Assembly (NCBI RefSeq): GCF_022965805.1
Contig: NC_133114.1
Coordinates: 7,150,261 to 7,214,260, forward strand
Direction: 5' to 3'
DNA length: 64,000 bases
Source: Primulina eburnea
Lineage: Eukaryota; Streptophyta; Magnoliopsida; Lamiales; Gesneriaceae
In this document: positions 58,994 through 64,000 of the stretch, in pieces
Layout: each line of letters starts with the position of its first letter
Numbering within the stretch: the stretch's first letter is position 1
Program-made: the position numbers and the translations under genes
Notes under the pieces: model-generated
The model's database searches: none
Told to the model about the DNA's origin: nothing
What the model saw: only the letters and a program-made list of their open reading frames with translations

Positions 58994-61832
58994 GGGAACA
59001 GAGCTCAATTGAAAACACAGATCCAGAATTCACAACAGGTAATATTCGTTATGATTCTATTGCATATGTATTGATATATACTAATGCATTTGTTAAGAAC
59101 ATCTTTGACTGAGTTGCATGGAAATATGCTGTATCTGTTAGGTCTGTATGTACTGTAGTATTGATGTCCTTGCTTGTTGAGGAAATGTTGATATCAGAGA
59201 TTTCTGTATATATTGTATACTACAGTAAGATGAGAATGAAATAGAAATAAAGTATGATGTACTGGTGTTTTTCTGATTTGAACGCATTATTGATATGTAT
59301 ATGCGGAACAAGTACAGACATATGGTAGAATTTTTCCAGAAATGGTAAGAGTCAGATCAGAGGTGACTGATCAATGGAGATACCACGATAAGGATTCTAG
59401 ATTTAGAATTCCTTTGATATCTGTATTGTATATGACTCGATTAATACAGAAAGGAACAGATGGTATCCTTATGTATTCAGTAGATGTACTGAAATCGAGC
59501 CTAGCATTGGCAGATCTCCAATGATGTATGAGTTGGCTGATATTTGCCTAGATAATATTTTAGAATTGTTTCATATCAGAAAGATAGATTTCAGAATTGA
59601 ATTCAGATCAGATACTGATTGCTGTTTTAGAATTCAGCCTAGAATAACATTGAATGTACAGAATGATACAGAATGAATTGAAAGATAAGTAAAAGATTAT
59701 CGACCAGGAGTTACATCTGATTTAGTGTTTCTCTTTGGCATGTTTCAGTATATTCAGAGATGTTCTGATGATTCTATGCTCATTGTATCTAGGAGATTGT
59801 GATATATTTGCAGCATCTGATTGATTGAATCAAATATCTGAAGATTGTATTGAATATTCTGAGAACTGTAATGATTGTATACAGAAATTATTCAGATAAG
59901 AATCTTGCTTGAAACAGATTGTATTCAGAGTATGCGATATCTGAAGTTAGTATACAGATTTATTTCGTTACAGTTGAGATTGCAATCAGTGACTGATAAG
60001 ATACCGATATCAGAAAGACCAGAAAGTTCATAAATGTCAGAATTGTCAGATATATATTTTGTCTGATTTGGCAGATTATTTTATTCGACTGTTGCTTTAT
60101 ATCTGCTGAGTATTGTTATTGCTCTAAATCAGTATTTGAGACATCTTATATTGTTTTGGGGAGCATATTTTATTTTCAGAAGAGATATACCAGTTGATCA
60201 GAATGACATGAATATATTTATCAGAAATCCTTGTTTTATGAGTTCACTGAACTCACTAGATCTGTATAGGATATTGATATTTCGTTTCTGATTTGATATT
60301 ACTGTTGTTTTGAATTCGTATATGCTACAGACTAGTGTGAACTAGAGGGAGTATATACAGTTTCAACCGAATCAGAGTTGAATTCAAGAGTTACAGTAAT
60401 TCAAGAATGTGATCAGAATGTTCAGAACTTGATTGTAATAGTCAGATCAGAGTAACAGATATGTGATTCTGTGTTTTGTATGAGACTGATTATCTTGTGA
60501 TGTCAGATGTGTCAGAATTGTACAGCAAAGCTTGATATCGATAATCAGAGCCGAATACCAGGTAGGTATATTTTCTTTCATTTATGTTATTAACTGATTT
60601 GTTTGTATCAAATAGTTCGAAGTTGAAATCACAGATAATGTCAGAAATGCGCTGTAGTAACTTCAGTTGTCATGTTTATGACTGAGAATGTATGATATTC
60701 GAACAGACAGTTTTGATATAGACAGATTAGATCAGCTATGACAGAATTTGTACTGAAATGTTGGCAGAAATTGTACTGATTTGTCTAAATTGCTAACAGA
60801 AAAGATAGAAAGATAGAAATCAGAAGATTATTACAGATGTGTATGTTTCTGAATAGAAATGGGAGTACATTCCTATGGCTTTCGTAATGAAATTACCGTC
60901 ATTTTCTCCAGATATGAATATGATATGATTATGATTGACAGATTGTTCAATCTATATCTATCCATTTGTACCAGATAATGTACAAACATGACCAAATGAC
61001 ACAGATTGATGTCAGAAAAGTGGTCAGAAAGATCAGAATGTCACAATAGATTATGTCAGATTGTAATCTTGTTTGAGTTTGTACTCGTGATAGAATATAT
61101 CATGAACTCTCTCTTAGATTGTTTTACAGATTGACAGACCGTCAGAATGTATTAGCCAGGTATTCGAAGACTTTGGTACAGCTTTAGTGCTGGATGCTAG
61201 CACTAGTTGACATGAGGTATTGTTACTTTATGGGTAATTGTGTGGTGATAGCTATCAAAAGAGTACTGAGATAGTTACCGACAACACATTGTACAGTGAG
61301 TACTACAGAGTCCTTATAAAGAAGATTTAGAAAGGAATAAAGATAGCTCAGAAATGACAGATTTGATAAACCGACATCGGATGATGATGTTTGGTATTTG
61401 GAGTGGAAGATTGTATATGTCCTTGATTGGGATAAACAGATTTGATAACGGCTGATGGTAATGATTTTTTATGAGCTGTAGTTGGTATATACGGATGTTG
61501 TATAGGCAGTATTACAAGATTAATTGTTTCAGAACTATTTTGAGGGGTATTATGATATTATACTTCTTGCATTCTTATTCCAGACTGGAATCGGAAATCC
61601 GTAAAAGAAGAATATTTCAGAACGAAGATTATTCTGTTGTTGGAAACACAGTAAGATTTTCAGAATCTCAAAGAAACTATTTGAGAGATAGAATCTGATA
61701 TGAGATTAAGATTTCAGAATTGATTCATTGAGATGAGTTTCTGATTTAAACTCTGTTATCCATTTCTTCCGATATACCTGATTGAATTGCTTGCGAGTTC
61801 GAGGACGAACTCAGATCTAAGAGAGGGAGAAA
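58994..61832 (+). pseudogene. Eroded pol of element G, copy 2
   Basis: The protease site reads VLIYTNAF where relatives have VLIDTGAS, so the catalytic Asp is gone. A readable linker remains at 59342-59524, cut by a one-base deletion near 59516 that copy 1 lacks. No RT, RNase H or integrase catalytic motif is visible. The region is shorter than a normal pol. Hairpin at 61795-61812 and polypurine tract at 61819-61832 are kept. Confidence 0.85.
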
Positions 61833-62203
61833 TGTAATGCCCGAGACTTAATTATTGAAATCAGACGTGATTAATTGACATGATTGAGATTATACGAACT
61901 TGAATGAAGAAGTCGGGGCCATTCCAAGACCAGATTGGGCAAAGCATATAAATTGTGCAAGTTTTGGACAGAACTATTGGCGCCCGAGCGGTAGAAAGTG
62001 ACCGCCCGAGCGCCAATGTTCAACCAGAGCATGGTTCGGGCAGAAGATGTGGCGCCCGGGCGGTAGTTTTTGACCGCCTGAGCGCCAATGTGTGTTAAGA
62101 AAATATGTCGACAGAAACTTCCGCGCCCGGGCGGTAAAGATTAACCGCCCGAGCGCCACCTGGAAAACATGAAATGTGCCACGCTTTGAAGCATGCAACG
62201 TGG

Positions 62204-62249
<46 letters not shown>

Positions 62250-63905
62250 TTACACTTCAGAATTTAGCAAGAAGAAGAACGAGCAAATCCTCTCAAAAAC
62301 CTTACGTCTATTTAGTTTAGGAATTTGAAGGTTATGAAAGATCTGCCCGTCTGTTTTTGATTTCGAGTACAGTACTGTATTCCTGTCGACGCAGGCTACA
62401 ATTGGACGTAAGTTTTGTTACGTTTAGACATGATTTGAATTTATGATATTGTTAGAATTGAATATGAATCAGATATGATGTCTCTACTACCGTAGATATC
62501 GTATAATTGAAGTCAGAATGAAGAACAGATTGGTTATGTATTTGTTATGATTTTTGAAAGATATTGACTGAGATTCTATATCAGAATTGTGTTAGTATTC
62601 AGAGTCTGAATTGTATTGACACAGATTATGAGTTCAGTATTATATTTGTGATGTTCAGTTTGACGGGGTTATTCAGACTGTATTGTTATGCCGTCGAAAC
62701 ATCAGTTGATTTAAATTAATCAGATTCAGATATGATTCAGATTGTATTGTGATATCGATGATATGAATCAGATTATATCTTGTTCAGACATTGATCAAAT
62801 TATATACTGAATTGAGTATTGATCAGAACAGATTGTGAATTGAGTTATTCATTGATACTATGTATTCGATATTGTTTTTTCAGATTTGATATGGACAGAG
62901 TTGAATACAGGTCATCGTCTTCGTCAGACAGGGACGACAAAGGTATAATTCATGTGATATTCGGGAAGACACAACTCAAATAGATCTCATTTGAGTTTCC
63001 CAATAAAATCACATACTAGAATTATTGTTGTTTATTTTATGATATGATTATGCTTTGTTTACAGATTGTTATTCGTTGCATTTGAGATAGGAAAGTTTGA
63101 CAGAAACAGTCAGACTTCTAGACGTTCGGTGTATCGTTACATAGGAGCAGACACTGTCCTATTGTAGATTATTCGATACAGCTCAGACCGAAGTCTAGGA
63201 ATAAGACGTACAGTCACCCCGAGTGGGAGGGTAGGTGACAGCCATTGATGTCTTATTCACACCGGGATCCCTAGAGTTATAGTTGAGTCGAGTCTAGACA
63301 TGATTTGACTAGAACTGCATGTGGTTATAGAGGTGGTTTCATAGACTATAAAACCCATGTTTATTGCTTTCAGTTATGATAGCATGTTTATATGATTTGA
63401 TTTGAATAGCATGTTTAGCTGATTTGAGTTGCATGCTTATTTTGATTTAATTTCATAGACTATGAAATCTATTGCTTTAACTTCATTCATGATAGAATAT
63501 TTCATGATTGGATTATGTATATGCATGTTACCATGTTTTATACTGGGATTTATTCTCACCGGAGTTATCCGGCTGTTGTCTTGTTTTGTATGTGTGCATG
63601 ACAACAGGTGGGGCAGGATCAGGGTCAAGAAGATGATGAGAGAAGACGAGTTTAGCGTGGTGATTCCGTAATTATTGTAGATTTGGTTTTATTACTTGAA
63701 CTTTAGTAATTGAACCTTAGATTAATTGAAAGACTGCTGTATCATTATACTGAAATGTAGTTTTATACAGATATGTATATTATGTAGATGCCATTACCTT
63801 CCGCACCGTTATTTTAAAAAGAAAAATTTTTAGACCCTGTTTATCTTAATTGATAATTAAATCCCAAAGATGATTAAGAATATGATTAGCGTCCGGGTCC
63901 CCACA
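61833..63905 (+). repeat. LTR 2 of the element G array (2073 bp)
   Basis: Copy of LTR 1; dyad array 61979-62157 with pair starts 61979/62001, 62051/62073 and 62122/62144 (all 22 bp), TA run from 62207 (49 bases after the last arm), hairpin 63573-63607. The TA run is longer than in LTR 1. Confidence 0.94.
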
Positions 63906-64000
63906 ACAGGTGGTATCAGAGCAATAGATCCTTTAGATTGAGATAGTCAGAATTGATAGATCTTTTAGAATTAGATAGTAGAGAATGAGCGGGGTAGATT
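63906..64000 (+). mobile_element. Start of a third G internal region
   Basis: ACAGG spacer, primer site (63911-63922) and leader, matching 57765-57859 almost base for base. It runs off the window, so the array continues to the right. Confidence 0.9.

Larger units (their letters stand above)
53065..64000 (+). mobile_element. Tandem array of Ty3/Gypsy element G
   Basis: Order: internal (partial), LTR, internal, LTR, internal (runs off the window). Two LTRs start 6130 bp apart and the flanking internal copies share the same mutations, so the unit was duplicated as a block after pol had decayed. Differences between copies are few, mainly TA-run length and scattered bases. Unequal exchange between LTRs would give this structure. 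Confidence 0.9.

Overview
The window is plant nuclear DNA made almost entirely of nested LTR retrotransposons. I recognise no host gene, rRNA or functional tRNA gene. The lineage is probably a eudicot. Initiator-Met-tRNA primer sites, Ty3/Gypsy chromovirus polyproteins ending in a divergent chromodomain (Tekay/Del-like by family knowledge), long LTRs (1.7-3.7 kb) and Ty1/Copia remnants all point to a silenced, repeat-rich plant chromosome region. The clade and taxon are inference.

Left block (1-19085). Gypsy element 1 (minus strand, 1-2509) runs off the window. It is joined head-to-head at its primer site to gypsy element 2 (plus, 2510-9823), whose 5' LTR is truncated. The two form a nearly 2.5-kb-arm inverted repeat. 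Element 3 (minus, 9895-18314, TSD GAACT) is nearly intact, with two CGA-to-TGA stops. It splits an older minus-strand LTR ('LTR X', 9824-9894 plus 18320-19085), plausibly the 5' LTR of element 1.

Middle block (19086-43794). A non-coding giant-LTR element (B1, minus; 3.7-kb LTRs, 2.5-kb internal region) fills 19086-40012. Its 5' LTR is interrupted by a 3.2-kb solo LTR (C, 25643-36822, TSD TATAC). C in turn holds a very young gypsy element (D, 26762-34737, TSD CTGGG; one difference seen between its 1709-bp LTRs). D has an intact pol, but the capsid part of gag is deleted, and it carries an extra coiled-coil ORF. B1 sits in an LTR (E) that sits in a Copia pol pseudogene (F). That gives five nesting levels: F > E > B1 > C > D.

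Right block (43795-64000). An unassigned repeat (M) and an inverted tRNA-like repeat (K) are followed by gypsy element H (minus). H has an intact Gag ORF and an eroded pol, and is interrupted by a solo Copia LTR (I, TSD AATAA). Then comes a direct tandem array of element G (plus; internal-LTR-internal-LTR-internal, 6.13-kb period) whose gag and pol are both broken.

The strongest unexplained signal is a promoter module in four gypsy LTR families (elements 2, 3, H, G). GC-rich 14-bp arms occur in pairs 22-23 bp apart, three or four pairs per LTR, and the last arm lies 48-49 bp upstream of the TATA run. The arm sequence differs between families while the geometry is kept, and a similar array occurs in repeat M. 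Two further structured signals stand out: a hairpin with an invariant AGGA loop and compensating stem changes just upstream of the polypurine tract in five element families, and a CTGTTGTC/GACAACAG hairpin in the LTRs whose 5' arm could also pair with the sequence next to the primer site.
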